This document shows positions 9,323 through 17,996 of a DNA stretch of 64,000 nt, one piece after another (the first letter of the stretch is position 1; each line of letters opens with the position of its first letter). Both the position numbers and the translations under genes were made by a program. Below the pieces are notes generated by a model. That model had not been told where the DNA came from. It worked only from the letters and a program-made list of their open reading frames with translations, and made no database searches. The stretch is from Saccharomonospora azurea NA-128 (GTDB lineage Bacteria > Actinomycetota > Actinomycetes > Mycobacteriales > Pseudonocardiaceae), in the NCBI RefSeq assembly GCF_000231055.2, contig NZ_CM001466.1, forward strand, positions 303,711 to 367,710, given 5' to 3'.

Positions 9323-11086
9323 TCAGCCCACCGGCAGCGCGGTGGCGCCGGTGGACTTCTTGCGTGGCCCGTCACCGAGCCGGTTGGACAGAACGAGCAC
9401 GGCCAGGATCAACACGATCTGCAACGTTCCGTAGGCGGCGGCGCTGCCGAACTCGGAGGAGTAGATGCGGTTGTAGATCTCGACGGACATCGGGGGCAGC
9501 CCGGGCGGGTAGATGACCACCGACGCGACGTACTCGCCCACACCGTCGACGAAGGCGAGCAGCGCACCGGCGAGCACTCCGCGCACGACGAGCGGCAGCG
9601 TGACGGTGCGGAGCACGCGCATCGGCCCGGCACCCAGGTTGCGGGCCGCCTCCTCCAGGGACGGGTCCATCTGGTCGAGCGACGCGCTCGTGGAGCGGAA
9701 CACCAGAGGGACGAACCGGACGAAGTAGGCCACCGGGAGGATCCACATCGTCCCGACGAGCGTGAGGCCGAGGTTTCCGGCGTTCGGCTCGTTGAACGCG
9801 GTCACCAGGTTCACGCCGATCACCGTGCCGGGCAGCGCCCACGGAAGCATGATCATCACGTCGAGGGCGGAGCGGCCGGGGAGTTTCCACCGGGCCACCA
9901 CCCACGCCGTGGCGGCGCCGACGAGGATCGCGGCCGCCGTGGCGATCAGGCTCATCTGCAGGCTCACCGAGACCGGCAGCAGGCTCTGCGGGTCGGTGAC
10001 GATGCGCGTGTAGTTGTCCAGCGTGTACTCGCTCGGCAGCACCTGGTGCGTCCACGAGCTGTCGACCGAGAACGACACGAGCACGATCACCAGCACGGGC
10101 GCCATCAGCAGCACCGTGAGCACGAGGCTGCCGGCTCCCGCGCCGGCCTTGGCGAGCAGCGAGCCGGGCGAGCGACGTGCGCCGGGCGTGCCCTTCGACA
10201 GGCTGCGATGCACTCGACGTCCCTGGTACCAGCGCATCCCGACCAGGAACGCGATGGACACCACCGTCAACGCCGTCGCCTGGGTGGCGGCCAGCGCCTG
10301 GTTGCCGGAGGTGCGGGCCGAGACGATCTCCATCGTGAGCGTCTGGACGTTGTAGAGCTGCGGCGCCGTGAACGACGCCATCGACATCATGAACGTCAGC
10401 AGCGCACCCGAGACCAGCGCGGGCGTGAGCATCGGAAGCAGCACGGTGCGCCACACCCGTGCACGGCTCGCCCCCAGGTTCGTGGCCGCCTCCTCCAGCG
10501 ACCCGTCGAATCCCGCCAACGCCGCCGACACCGACAGGTAGAAGTACGGGTACATCGTGAAGGCGTGCACGAGGATCACCCCGGCCACACCTCCCACCGA
10601 CGTCGTCGACGGGGCGATGCCGAACAGTTCCGACAGTGCGCGCGGCACGATGCCCGTCTCGCTGTACAGCAGCACGAAGGACACGGCGCCGATCAGCGGA
10701 GGCAACGCCATCGGCAGCACCGCGAACACCGACAGCACCCGGCGGCCGGGGAAGTCGAAGCGGTGCATCAGCACCGCCAGCAGCGTGCCGATGACGCCGC
10801 AGCACACCACCGAGGCGAGCGAGGTCAGCACCGACAGCACGAGCGCCTGTCCCGACGCGCCGCCGAACAGGCTCCCGTAGTTGGCCGCCGCGCCGTCGCC
10901 GCCGGTGGAACCGGCCGCCGTGGTCGCCATGGGAATGACGACCAGGAACAGCAGGACGGCCACGATCGGCAGCGCCAGCACGTACACGAACCGGTCGCCG
11001 TCGGGCGTGAGCCGCCGCCGACGCTGCGGCGTGGAGGACGCCGGTTCGTCCGCCGCGCGGGGCGGCGTCATGGTCGGGGCGCTCAC
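9323..11086 (-). CDS. ABC transporter permease, fused two-unit type
   Basis: The 587-residue protein has about twelve membrane helices in two halves, each with a binding-protein-dependent permease EAA loop (SLEEAATNLGASRARVW near residue 210 and SLEEAARNLGAGPMRVL near residue 488). Such fusions are typical of iron(III), thiamine, phosphonate and polyamine importers. The GTG at 11086 overlaps the ATPase gene stop; an ATG at 11071 is the alternative. With the ATPase and the binding protein it makes a complete importer. Confidence 0.9.
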   Translation of the reverse strand: MSAPTMTPPRAADEPASSTPQRRRRLTPDGDRFVYVLALPIVAVLLFLVVIPMATTAAGSTGGDGAAANYGSLFGGASGQALVLSVLTSLASVVCCGVIGTLLAVLMHRFDFPGRRVLSVFAVLPMALPPLIGAVSFVLLYSETGIVPRALSELFGIAPSTTSVGGVAGVILVHAFTMYPYFYLSVSAALAGFDGSLEEAATNLGASRARVWRTVLLPMLTPALVSGALLTFMMSMASFTAPQLYNVQTLTMEIVSARTSGNQALAATQATALTVVSIAFLVGMRWYQGRRVHRSLSKGTPGARRSPGSLLAKAGAGAGSLVLTVLLMAPVLVIVLVSFSVDSSWTHQVLPSEYTLDNYTRIVTDPQSLLPVSVSLQMSLIATAAAILVGAATAWVVARWKLPGRSALDVMIMLPWALPGTVIGVNLVTAFNEPNAGNLGLTLVGTMWILPVAYFVRFVPLVFRSTSASLDQMDPSLEEAARNLGAGPMRVLRTVTLPLVVRGVLAGALLAFVDGVGEYVASVVIYPPGLPPMSVEIYNRIYSSEFGSAAAYGTLQIVLILAVLVLSNRLGDGPRKKSTGATALPVG

Positions 11087-12147
11087 GGTCGCACCACCCA
11101 CGCGCGCCCGGACTCGGGCCGCACCCCGACCGTGTCGCCGAGCCGCGGAAGGTCCACCCGGTCCGCGGCCGTGACGGCGAGGTCGAGGTCACCGGCCCGC
11201 AGGTCGAACTGGCAGTGCGACCCGGTGAACTCGATTCCCCGCACCTCGGCGTCGAACGTCCCGGCACCCGCGTCGGTGAACGTGAGGTGCTCGGGCCGGA
11301 CCGACACGGCGACGGCGTCCCCCTCGGCGACGGCCAGATCGTCCGGATGTCCGGCCAGCACCGTCTTCCCGCCGGACACCCGCACCGCCACCTGCTCGCC
11401 CTCCCGGCCCACGACCTCGCCGGGCAACACGTTGCTGCGCCCGATGAAGCGCGCCACGAACGCCGAGGCCGGACGGTGATACACCTCGCGCGGCGTGCCG
11501 ATCTGGTGCAGCTTTCCGGCGTCGAACACGGCGACGCGATCACTCATCGCCATCGCCTCGTTCTGGTCGTGGGTCACGTAGACACTCGTGATACCCGCGT
11601 CCTTCTGTGCCCGGCGGATCTCCGTGCGCATCTCCTCCCGCAGCTTCGCGTCGAGATTGGACAGTGGCTCGTCGAGCAGCAGCACCGCGGGGTTGATGAC
11701 CAGCGCCCGGGCCAGCGCGACCCGCTGTTGCTGGCCGCCCGAGAGCTGGTCGATCCGGCGATCGGCGTACCCGTCGAGGCCGACCGCGTCGAGCGCGGCG
11801 GCGACCCGCTTGCGGCGCTCGTCCTTCGCCACCTTGCGCGACACCAGCCCGTACGCGACGTTCTGGGCGACGTCGTAGTGCGGGAACAGGGCGTAGTTCT
11901 GGAACACCATGCCGGTGCCGCGCTTGTTCGGCGGCACCGCGGTCATGTCACGACCGTCGAACAGGATGCGGCCGCTGCTGGGGGCGACGAAGCCCGCGAT
12001 CATGCGCAACGTCGTCGACTTGCCGCAGCCGGACGGTCCGAGCAGCGTGAAGAACTCGCCCGCGCCGATGGTGACGTCGACGTCGTGCACCACCGGCGCG
12101 TTCGCGCCGTAGCTCTTGCTGATGCGGTCCAGGCGAACAGGGATCAT
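11083..12147 (-). CDS. ABC importer ATPase, CUT1/iron/polyamine type
   Basis: The 354-residue ATPase shows every expected motif in order: Walker A GPSGCGKST near residue 38, Q-loop FQNYALFPH, signature LSGGQQQR near 137, Walker B VLLLDEP and the switch histidine in YVTHDQNEAMAM. A C-terminal TOBE-like regulatory domain follows (residues ~245-354). It energises the adjacent fused permease. It sits 34 bases downstream of the binding-protein gene. Confidence 0.94.
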   Translation of the reverse strand: MIPVRLDRISKSYGANAPVVHDVDVTIGAGEFFTLLGPSGCGKSTTLRMIAGFVAPSSGRILFDGRDMTAVPPNKRGTGMVFQNYALFPHYDVAQNVAYGLVSRKVAKDERRKRVAAALDAVGLDGYADRRIDQLSGGQQQRVALARALVINPAVLLLDEPLSNLDAKLREEMRTEIRRAQKDAGITSVYVTHDQNEAMAMSDRVAVFDAGKLHQIGTPREVYHRPASAFVARFIGRSNVLPGEVVGREGEQVAVRVSGGKTVLAGHPDDLAVAEGDAVAVSVRPEHLTFTDAGAGTFDAEVRGIEFTGSHCQFDLRAGDLDLAVTAADRVDLPRLGDTVGVRPESGRAWVVRP

Positions 12148-12181
12148 GGGTAGGGTTTCCTTCGGGCGGGGACCGGAGCCG

Positions 12182-13204
12182 TCACTGCTTGTTCTTGATG
12201 TTCTCGCTCCAGTAGGAGATCCATTCCTTCTCCTTGGCAGCGACGCGCTCCCAGTCCACGGGCATCTCGGTCAGGTCCAGTTCGGCGAGCCAGCTCGGCT
12301 CCTGCTCCAGCTCGACGGTCGGCAGCTGGTAGTACTCCTCGGCGAGCTCCTTCTGGGTGTCCTCACCGAGCAGGAACGACAGGAACGCGTCCGCCGCCTC
12401 GCCGTTCGGCCCGTTCTTGATCTTCGCGACACCGTCGACGAGCTGCGGGTCGCCGGAGACCGCCGAGATCGGCTTGAACGGTGCGTCGTGCTTCTTCTGC
12501 TGCAGCAGCACGTCCTGCAGGTTCCACACGCTCACGGGCGCTTCCTCACGCTGCACCCGCAGATAGAGGTCGGTCGGGTTGGCGGCGTAGACCTTGGTGT
12601 TGGCGTCAAGCTCGCGAAGCCAGTCGTAACCGTCCTCGACGCTGTCGGCACGAGCGATCATCGCCGAGTAGATGCTGCGCATGGTCCCGGACGCGGCCAC
12701 GTCCCGGATGGCGATCTTGTCCTTGAACTCGGGCTTGACGAGGTCATCCCAGTCCTTCGGGGCTTCCTCGGGGCTGAGCATGTTCTCGTTGTAGAAGATC
12801 ACCTCGGGGAGCACCATCTCGCCGAGCCAGCGGCCGTCGGCGTCGCGGTAGCGCTCCGGCACGGCGTCGCGGACCTCCGCGGGCGCGGGCGCGAGCAGGT
12901 CCTGCTCGGCGGCGAGGCTGAACTGCTGTTGCGTGCCGCCCCACCAGATGTCGGCCTGAGGCCGGCCCTTCTCGGCGGACACGCGCTCGAACGCCTCCTG
13001 GGCGCCCAGCGTCAGCAGGCGCACCTTACCCTCGTACTCGGGGTTCGCCGCTTCGAAGTCCTGCACCACCTTCTCGGCCAGGCCCTTGTCGCGTGCCGTG
13101 TAGATGGTCAACCCACCGTCGGCTCCCGCGGACTCCAGGCCGCAGGCGGTGGTCGTTCCGGCGAGCATCAGCACACCGGCCAGGAGAGTGAGGATTCTGC
13201 GCAT
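12182..13204 (-). CDS. ABC importer substrate-binding lipoprotein
   Basis: The 340-residue protein has a signal peptide ending in a lipobox-like LAGTTTAC with the cysteine at residue 21. A periplasmic-binding fold of the iron/thiamine/phosphonate type follows (LTIYTARDKGLAEKVVQDFE, then ADIWWGG and FYNENML). Lys, Glu and Trp are frequent in the likely cleft. Its ATG begins immediately beside the ROK gene stop with no intergenic bases, so it is translated from the same message. The ligand cannot be named from sequence. Confidence 0.9.
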   Translation of the reverse strand: MRRILTLLAGVLMLAGTTTACGLESAGADGGLTIYTARDKGLAEKVVQDFEAANPEYEGKVRLLTLGAQEAFERVSAEKGRPQADIWWGGTQQQFSLAAEQDLLAPAPAEVRDAVPERYRDADGRWLGEMVLPEVIFYNENMLSPEEAPKDWDDLVKPEFKDKIAIRDVAASGTMRSIYSAMIARADSVEDGYDWLRELDANTKVYAANPTDLYLRVQREEAPVSVWNLQDVLLQQKKHDAPFKPISAVSGDPQLVDGVAKIKNGPNGEAADAFLSFLLGEDTQKELAEEYYQLPTVELEQEPSWLAELDLTEMPVDWERVAAKEKEWISYWSENIKNKQ

Positions 13205-14380
13205 TCAGCTGCCCTTTCGTGGCGATGACTGCGGTGACTGCGTCGGGGCCGCAGCGTGGGACAACAGGGAAGGGGAGACCGCACCGACGTTCAGGGCTTG
13301 CGCGCCGAGTGCGGCGTAGACGACTTCGGGAGCGGACGGAGCCGACGCGCGCACGACCTCGCCGAGTTCGGCCAGACCGGCCTCGCCGAGTTGGGGTGCG
13401 GCTCCGGCGAAGACGATGCGCGCCGGGTTCGTGACACAGGCGCAGACGACGGCGGCGAAGGCCCAGGCCTCGATCACGTTGCGGCGAAGCCGCGCCACCG
13501 CGGGTTCGTCGGCCCGGGCCGCCAGTTCGGCGACCGGATCCAGCGTCCGGTGACCGTTCACCTCGGAGAGTGCGGCGCTGATACCGGGGACGCTCCACCG
13601 CTGCTCGAACCGGCCGCGGTCACCGGTGTGCGGGTCGGGCGGCACGCTCGTGGGCAGGAAGCCGATCTCCCCGGCGAACCCGGCCGCGCCCCGGCACAGC
13701 GACCCGCCGCTCACGACGGCGGCACCGATGCCGTACCCGACGTGGATGAGCACCAGATCGTCCACATCGGCCGCGGCACCGCGCTCGCGCTCGCCCAGGG
13801 CGATGAGGTTCACGTCGTTCTCGACCTGCACCGGAATGCCCGACCGCTCGGACAGCGCCGTGGCCAGGGAGTCCTCGCCGAGTGCCCGCAGGACGGGGGA
13901 GAGGGTCACGGAGCCCTTCTCCGTGGCGACACCGGGGAGCGAGAACACCACGCGGCTCGGCCGGGGATCGGGATGCGCGTCGAGGGCGTCGGTGGTGACG
14001 GCCACCAGGTCGTCCAGCGGTCTCGCTGGATCCACGCGGCGGCTGTGTCCGCCGAGCAGTTCGCCGGAGAGGTCGACGACGTCGGCGTTGGCCTGCTCGC
14101 CCTCCAGCGAGAGCGCGACGAGCGATTCCGCGGAGGGATTGAACTCCAGAAGGTGCGGGCGGCGGCCTCCCGAGGAGCCGCCCGTTCCCGCCTGGACGAT
14201 GTGGCCGGAGGCCATGAGGTCCCGGACGATCATCGTGAGAGAGGAAGGCCGGTAGCCCGTGAGCTCGGCGAGTTCCGTCCGAGACACAGGACCGTGCTCC
14301 CGCAGCGCCGCGAGTACTGCTCCGGTGCGGATGCGGCGCAACGCTTCCTGTCCGGTCGGCGCCGACCGTTCGTGCGACAT
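13205..14380 (-). CDS. ROK-family transcriptional regulator
   Basis: The 391-residue protein has an N-terminal winged helix (GPVSRTELAELTGYRPSSLT, residues ~30-49) and a C-terminal ROK domain (ENDVNLIALGERERGA, LIHVGYGIGAAVV, AGFAGEIGF). It leads the operon and is the obvious candidate for its ligand-dependent control. It lacks the usual ROK zinc cluster (CXCGXXGCXE), and the sugar-kinase histidine of EIGH is replaced by Phe. It is therefore unlikely to be a kinase and may sense an atypical ligand. Confidence 0.9.
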   Translation of the reverse strand: MSHERSAPTGQEALRRIRTGAVLAALREHGPVSRTELAELTGYRPSSLTMIVRDLMASGHIVQAGTGGSSGGRRPHLLEFNPSAESLVALSLEGEQANADVVDLSGELLGGHSRRVDPARPLDDLVAVTTDALDAHPDPRPSRVVFSLPGVATEKGSVTLSPVLRALGEDSLATALSERSGIPVQVENDVNLIALGERERGAAADVDDLVLIHVGYGIGAAVVSGGSLCRGAAGFAGEIGFLPTSVPPDPHTGDRGRFEQRWSVPGISAALSEVNGHRTLDPVAELAARADEPAVARLRRNVIEAWAFAAVVCACVTNPARIVFAGAAPQLGEAGLAELGEVVRASAPSAPEVVYAALGAQALNVGAVSPSLLSHAAAPTQSPQSSPRKGS

Positions 14381-14500
14381 GGCGAACTTTATACGGCATC
14401 CGAAGTAAGTGCGGAACCCTCGATTTCCGTAGTCGTTCGGGCACGCAGCGCGAGCCCGCGAGCTGACAACGATTCAGAGGCTCCGTCGACCTGACGTGCG

Positions 14501-15307
14501 TCACATGGCGACGAGGCCGGGCGCGAGGAACAACACCGCACCCGCGCCCAGCAGGCCCGCTCCCCACAGCCGGCCGGCGAGCTCGGGGCGCGGCAGCACC
14601 TTCTCGATCGTGATCGCCGCGGCGATGACCGCCATCCACACCAGACTCATCACGCCCGCGGCGAGCAGCACCGCCATCAACCCCCAGCAGCACCCGACGC
14701 AGTAACCGCCGTGGCGCATGCCGACCGCGAACGCCCCGACGGGGCCGCGGGACGCCTGGGGACCGTGTCGCATGACCAGCGCCAGCGGCGAGCGGCAGCG
14801 CACCAGGCACCACCGCTTCAGCGGGGTGAACTGATAGCCGCCCGCGACGAGCAGTACGACCGCTCCCGTCTTGACCGCGGTCGTGCTCCCCGACTCGGCC
14901 ACCGTGTCGAAGCCGCGCACCACCGCGTAGGCGAGCAGGCCGAGGGCGCTCCACACCGCGAGGTAGCCGAGCGTCAACCCGACGAGCACGCGACGCGTCC
15001 GCGTCCCCGCCGGCAGCAACGTGCGGACGCCGACCGTGAACGGCGTGATGGCGGGCAACATCATCGCCGCCATCATCACCACCCAGGTGAGGACGAAGAG
15101 GCCCAGGCCGACGGACATCGCCGCCATGTCCCCGCCCATCGGCGACGGGCCGGCGAGGATGCCCAGCCGCATGTCGGGCATCGCCACCACACTCGTGACG
15201 ACCCACGCCGCCGCGGCGAGGACGAGCAGTGCCGCGGCGAGCGCCCACTCGACACCGCTCCACGCACGGAGCGAGGGGACACCCCGGCCGGCTGCCTGAC
15301 GGGTCAT
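14501..15307 (-). CDS. DUF2182 multi-pass membrane protein
   Basis: The 268-residue protein has about six transmembrane helices, Met-rich segments (VVMMAAMMLPAITPF) and a Cys/His segment (MRHGGYCVGCCWGLM), as in DUF2182 proteins. Met, Cys and His in the membrane suggest metal or sulfur chemistry, but the role is unknown. It starts two bases after the stop of the DUF1326 gene, a common actinobacterial pairing. Confidence 0.85.
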   Translation of the reverse strand: MTRQAAGRGVPSLRAWSGVEWALAAALLVLAAAAWVVTSVVAMPDMRLGILAGPSPMGGDMAAMSVGLGLFVLTWVVMMAAMMLPAITPFTVGVRTLLPAGTRTRRVLVGLTLGYLAVWSALGLLAYAVVRGFDTVAESGSTTAVKTGAVVLLVAGGYQFTPLKRWCLVRCRSPLALVMRHGPQASRGPVGAFAVGMRHGGYCVGCCWGLMAVLLAAGVMSLVWMAVIAAAITIEKVLPRPELAGRLWGAGLLGAGAVLFLAPGLVAM

Positions 15308-15309
15308 GC

Positions 15310-15963
15310 TCAGTCGGGCCCCGACCAGTCGAAGGGGATGAGCTTGCTGGAGTTGCCGGAACGATCCCACGCGTAGCCGTAGGCGTCGGCGTGGTCGCTG
15401 ACCGCGGCGCCCCACGTGGCGGGCGGCTGCCCCGGCCCGACCTCCGCGCCGGGAAGGTTGTGCACCTGCACCCGGGCGCCCGGGGACGACGTCGGGCCGG
15501 TCAACGCCTCCGCGCGGGCCTCTGCCCTGCCGGGCACGCGAACCCCCCAGGTCGACAGGTCGTCGGCGATCGACACCTCGATGTCGGCGAACTCCATGCC
15601 GCGCATCTCGGCGCCCAACATGGAGGAGAACCGAGCGGGCCACCCGCCCGCCTGCCCACCGAACACGGTCTGCAGGGCGGCCCGCTGAGCGTCGTCGGCG
15701 CGCGCGTCGAAGAACACCGCAGCGTAGGCGTCGGTGTGTTCCCCGCTCCAGACGTTGCCCTTGAACGAGCCGAGCATGGCCACGTTCAGCCCGTCCAGCC
15801 GGGTCTCGCCGTACTGTCCGCGACGGATGTGCCAGAGCAGGACCCCATCGCAGTCGTCGTAGGTCGGAGGTTGGGCGAACGAGCACGGACAGGGAATCGT
15901 GCACTTGCAGACGTCGAACCAGTCGCCTTCGAGATGCCACCTGGACACCGCGGTCGTATCCAT
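15310..15963 (-). CDS. DUF1326 domain protein
   Basis: The 217-residue soluble protein begins with the diagnostic DUF1326 region GDWFDVCKCTIPCPCSF, a four-cysteine cluster that may bind metal. The rest is beta-rich. Function is unknown. It forms a two-gene unit with the DUF2182 membrane protein that follows, suggesting the soluble and membrane proteins work together. The ATG at 15963 faces the divergent methyltransferase gene across about 200 bases. Confidence 0.85.
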   Translation of the reverse strand: MDTTAVSRWHLEGDWFDVCKCTIPCPCSFAQPPTYDDCDGVLLWHIRRGQYGETRLDGLNVAMLGSFKGNVWSGEHTDAYAAVFFDARADDAQRAALQTVFGGQAGGWPARFSSMLGAEMRGMEFADIEVSIADDLSTWGVRVPGRAEARAEALTGPTSSPGARVQVHNLPGAEVGPGQPPATWGAAVSDHADAYGYAWDRSGNSSKLIPFDWSGPD

Positions 15964-16160
15964 GGCCGCCTCCGTGTCTCGGATACCGACCGTGCCGACG
16001 CTACGCCTCGGCCGGAGGCCGTCCTACTCCCGCGAGCCGGGAGTACCGACGGTGCTCAACGTGCGTACGACCCCACGGGCACCGCCTGCTCACGGTTGGT
16101 CACCGGACCCGCGCCCTCCGGTCACTTCGGGGAGGCGCCGTCGTCCCGAATACTGGGGCG

Positions 16161-16871
16161 GTGACCGACAACGTGGGGACCGACCCGCAGTACGACGGGT
16201 TCGCCGACGAATTCCTCGACCACGCCCGTGACGGCTTCTACAACGCCTACGTCGACCGGCCGGCCTGCCTTGACCTGCTGGGCGACGTCGACGGGCGCAC
16301 CGTTCTCGACGCGGCGTGTGGTCCGGGCCTGTACGCCGAGGAGCTGGTGGCGCGGGGCGCCCGGCTGCTCGGGCTGGACCAGAGCCCGCGCATGATCGAA
16401 CTGTGCCACCGACGCGTCCCCTCGGGCGACTTCCGCGTCCACGAGCTGGCGGAGCCACTGCACTGGCTGCCGGACGCCTCGGTGGACCTGATCCTCTTCG
16501 CACTCGCGATGGAGTACGTCGACGATCGGCCGGCGATGTTGCGGGAGTTCCGGCGGGTGCTGCGTCCGGGCGGAGCCCTCGTACTGTCGCGGCTGCACCC
16601 CACGGGCGACTGGTTGCGACACGGCGGCAGCTACTTCGACGTGCGGGTCGTCGAGGAGGTGTGGAGCCAGGGCTGGCGGGTTCGGTACTGGCTGGCGCCG
16701 CTGGAGCGCACGTGCGACGAGTTGGCCGACGCGGGTTTCCTCATCGAGAGGCTCCGGGAACCGCGACCGCGACCCGACGCCGCCGCCGTCGACCCCCGCC
16801 GCTACGAGCGCTTGAGCCGTGAGCCGACCGGATTCCTGGCCATCAGAGCGGTTCCGCGTCCAGGCGACTGA
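16161..16871 (+). CDS. Class I SAM-dependent methyltransferase
   Basis: The 236-residue protein has methyltransferase motif I (VLDAACGPGLYAEEL, residues ~49-63), an acidic residue after the second strand (LGLDQSP) and the post-I region LRPGGALVLSRLHP. These mark the Rossmann-like UbiE/Methyltransf_11 group. The substrate is unknown. The start is GTG at 16161. It lies upstream of the EI24 gene with a 61-base gap and may be expressed with it. Confidence 0.88.
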   Translation: MTDNVGTDPQYDGFADEFLDHARDGFYNAYVDRPACLDLLGDVDGRTVLDAACGPGLYAEELVARGARLLGLDQSPRMIELCHRRVPSGDFRVHELAEPLHWLPDASVDLILFALAMEYVDDRPAMLREFRRVLRPGGALVLSRLHPTGDWLRHGGSYFDVRVVEEVWSQGWRVRYWLAPLERTCDELADAGFLIERLREPRPRPDAAAVDPRRYERLSREPTGFLAIRAVPRPGD

Positions 16872-16932
16872 GCAGGCCCCGCCGCGGTGGGGCGAGGAGT
16901 CACCAAGATCGACTCACTGGTAGGAAAGACCC

Positions 16933-17697
16933 GTGCGGGACTTTGTGAGAGGCGTACGGTTCTTCGGGCAGGGGCTGCTCATCCTTCTGCGGTCGCCCAA
17001 GCTGTTGTTGATCGGCGCCTTGCCGGTGGTACTGACCACGGCTCTGTTGACGGGCGGACTGATCGCGCTCGTGTACTGGATCGGCGACCTCTCGGCCCTG
17101 ATCACCCCGTTCGCGGACGACTGGGCGGGATTCTGGCAGACGACGATCCGGATCGCCGCCGGTGTCGCGATCGTCGGTCTCGCGGCGGTGCTCGGCATGG
17201 TGAGCTTCTCGGCGTTGACGCTCGCGATCGGCGGCCCCTTCTACGAGCACATCGCGGAGAAGGTGGAGGACGACCTCGGTGGCGCTCCCAGCGAGCTCGA
17301 ACTGTCGTGGGGGCGTCTGCTGTGGATGGGACTGCGGGACGGCGTCCTGCTGATGCTGCGGTCGCTGATGTTCACGCTCCCGCTGTTCGTGGCGGGCTTC
17401 ATCCCGGTGGTCGGCCAGACCGTGGTGCCCGTGCTCATGGCGTTCGTGACCGCGTGGTTCCTCGCGCTCGAACTCGTCGCGGTGTCCTTCTACCGGCGCG
17501 GCATGGATCTTCGGCAGCGACGCGAACTCCTGGCTCGACGGCGCGGGCTCGCCTGGGGACTGGGGCTGCCGGCGTCGCTGCTCTGTCTCATTCCGGCTGT
17601 CGCGCTCGTCGTCTTCCCGATCGCCTTCGTCGGGGGCGTCCTCGTGGCCCGCGAGGTGCTGAGCACGGAGCCGGAGGCTCCGGCCCCGGTGACCTGA
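16933..17697 (+). CDS. EI24 domain (CysZ-like) membrane protein
   Basis: The 254-residue protein begins with the family pattern FVRGVRFFGQGLLILLRSPK and has four long hydrophobic segments. GGPFYEHIAEKVED lies near residue 102. The EI24/CysZ fold includes sulfate permeases of proteobacteria; actinobacterial members are uncharacterised. The start is GTG at 16933. Confidence 0.85.
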   Translation: MRDFVRGVRFFGQGLLILLRSPKLLLIGALPVVLTTALLTGGLIALVYWIGDLSALITPFADDWAGFWQTTIRIAAGVAIVGLAAVLGMVSFSALTLAIGGPFYEHIAEKVEDDLGGAPSELELSWGRLLWMGLRDGVLLMLRSLMFTLPLFVAGFIPVVGQTVVPVLMAFVTAWFLALELVAVSFYRRGMDLRQRRELLARRRGLAWGLGLPASLLCLIPAVALVVFPIAFVGGVLVAREVLSTEPEAPAPVT

Positions 17698-17996
17698 CGT
17701 CCAAGCCTGGTCACAGACCGTCGCCGTCCATCCGGGAGGGTCGAGACGGGTGTCCGTTCCGGCCTCGGCGAACCGGCGGGAGCCGCGGTCGCGCCGCGTG
17801 AGGCTTCGGCTACGGTGTCCCGGTGCTGCCTGCGGCCGGCACGCCGGGAACGTGCTGGGGCAGGTCCCGCGACCGCCGTGGAACAGCCTGCACCACAACT
17901 GATCGTCGGGAGCGGGGAATCTGCTTCTAGCGTCTCTGCCTCGGAGGGGCTAGGTTTGCCCCGATCCTGCAACCCAGGCGTTTCGAGGAGGAAACC

